A stretch of DNA of 14,090 nucleotides, taken from Planctomycetota bacterium (GTDB lineage Bacteria; Planctomycetota; Phycisphaerae; Tepidisphaerales; Tepidisphaeraceae). The translations under genes and the position numbers were made by a program. The notes below the pieces were generated by a model. That model saw nothing but the letters and a program-made list of their open reading frames with translations. It was not told the DNA's origin and made no database searches. Within the stretch, counting starts at the first letter, position 1. Each line of letters opens with the position of its first letter. Where the stretch lies: assembly GCA_023417885.1 (NCBI GenBank), contig JAEZED010000082.1, forward strand, positions 1 through 14,090. Reading direction: 5' to 3'. Of the stretch, positions 13,139 through 14,090 are shown piece by piece.

Positions 13139-14090
13139 TCAGGCCGACAGCCGCTCCAGCAGGCGCCGGCGGGCGGCGCGGTAGCGGGCGACGTCCTTCT
13201 CGAAGTCGTCGAAGCCGCGGAAAAGTTCGGCGATGATCGCATCCGCGGCCGCGGGATCTGCGGCGCGGAGCATCTGGAGCAGCTGGCGATCCTCGAGGCC
13301 GATGCGATGCGCCTCGAAGCGCACGCCGCTCCAAGGCCCGTCGCGGCCGGGATAGACGATGTGCGTATCCCCGGCGGGGAGCTCGCTCTTCTCGTTGCGA
13401 TCGGAGACGTGGGGGACGACCGTCTGCACGAGCGGATCGACGCGCCACTGGTTGAACCCCCAGTGAAGGAAGCCGTCGATATCGAATGCGGCAGCGCCCC
13501 AGCCGACGTAGACCTGGCGGAGGCGCTCCTGGTCGAGGAGCCGGTTCACCCAGGGCCCGCCGGGGAAGAGGCAGGTGTAGACCCAGACGCGATCCCCCGC
13601 ACGTTTCCGCTCGGCGAAGAAGTCGCGCCGGCGCTGGAACTGGTGCGCCTGGGGCGACCACCAGTCGACGTGCCCCACCACCGCCTCGGACATCGTCGCC
13701 TCGACGATCGGCACGTCGCCCAGCGCCTCGCGCACGATGGCGGCGGCATGCTTGTAGGCGGGGGCCAGCCGGTTGGTCGGCTCGTCGGCGACGTGCTGCA
13801 CCCAGCGGTGGCCCCAGCCGTTGGCCTCGATCTCCTCGCGAAGCTGTCGCAGCGCGTCGCGCAGGGCGGCGTCACCCTCGGGGGTGCCGAGGTCGAGACC
13901 CGTGCCGACGAGGACAAGCGTGTCGGTGTTCCAGTCGCCCCCCTTGCGCGTCGCGGGCTGGCCGCCCATGAGCCAGTGGATGCCGGCGCCGGTGAAGACA
14001 TCGACGGTGCGCCGGAGCTTCTCCCGATCGAGCACCAGTCGCTCGCCGCCTTCGGCCGAGGTGTCGCGCGCGAAGAACTCCCCCCAGTTG
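13139..14090 (-). CDS. DUF4091 (GH123-like) glycosidase, C-terminal part, runs off the window
   Basis: The frame is open to the right edge, so only the last 316 residues are seen and the true start lies outside; the internal GTG at 14035 should not be taken as the start. The visible part begins NWGEFFARD. It contains WVQHVADEP (acidic pair D102/E103, the likely catalytic site by analogy with GH123-type enzymes), WWSPQAH, WVYTCLFPGGPWVN (169-182), GFLHWGFNQW, GDTHIVYPGRDGP (240-252) and RFEAHRIGLED (257-267). The last two are the DUF4091 C-terminal signature. Such proteins are exported glycan hydrolases in Planctomycetota and Bacteroidota; the substrate is not known here. The 168-nt gap and the promoter in front of atpD indicate separate transcription of the following gene. 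Confidence 0.88.
   Translation of the reverse strand, partial: NWGEFFARDTSAEGGERLVLDREKLRRTVDVFTGAGIHWLMGGQPATRKGGDWNTDTLVLVGTGLDLGTPEGDAALRDALRQLREEIEANGWGHRWVQHVADEPTNRLAPAYKHAAAIVREALGDVPIVEATMSEAVVGHVDWWSPQAHQFQRRRDFFAERKRAGDRVWVYTCLFPGGPWVNRLLDQERLRQVYVGWGAAAFDIDGFLHWGFNQWRVDPLVQTVVPHVSDRNEKSELPAGDTHIVYPGRDGPWSGVRFEAHRIGLEDRQLLQMLRAADPAAADAIIAELFRGFDDFEKDVARYRAARRRLLERLSA

Overview
The window is GC-rich chromosomal DNA of a planctomycete, most likely Phycisphaerae-like. The taxon is an inference from four signs: two pseudopilin-like proteins with the GFTLVELL leader and a C-terminal FVDGSV motif, an N-terminal LEALEPRRLLAA (LEPR-XLL) segment, a dockerin-like calcium repeat, and a PTP-type PEP-CTERM sorting tail. 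I see no tRNA, rRNA, CRISPR array, transposase or phage gene.

Layout, left to right. 1-256: an inverted repeat, a 9-nt tandem repeat and a strong terminator. 257-1345 and 1953-3047 (both minus): a tandem pair of closely related secreted pseudopilin-like proteins. Each has its own Shine-Dalgarno, its own terminator and a long hairpin-rich leader. 3048-3739: the second leader plus one copy of a palindromic repeat family. 3740-5128 and 5165-7849 (both minus): a probable two-gene operon. Its first gene is a secreted GH30-type glycosidase carrying ankyrin repeats and a dockerin-like module, and its second is an unrecognised exported protein. 8236-9048 (minus): a GT8 glycosyltransferase. It is divergent from 9166-10425 (plus), a Tat-exported glycosylasparaginase-family protein that appears to carry an in-frame insertion of the same palindromic repeat. 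10524-11144 (minus): a PEP-CTERM surface protein. 11528-12970 (minus): a stand-alone ATP synthase beta subunit gene with its own promoter and terminator. 13139-14090 (minus): the C-terminal part of a DUF4091 (GH123-like) glycosidase that runs off the right edge.

Taken together the genes point to a polysaccharide- and glycoprotein-degrading lifestyle: GH30, DUF4091 and glycosylasparaginase activities are exported or cell-surface, alongside surface proteins. The housekeeping atpD sits among them without any other ATP synthase gene in view.

The observations most worth following are: (1) an approximately 145-bp palindromic element apparently accommodated in frame inside the glycosylasparaginase gene, with a 68-nt ungapped relative in the intergenic region near 3.6 kb; (2) the unusual GH30 + ankyrin + dockerin architecture; (3) a hairpin motif present three times in the leaders of the two pseudopilin genes, plus a hairpin abutting each ribosome binding site; (4) the orphan atpD.
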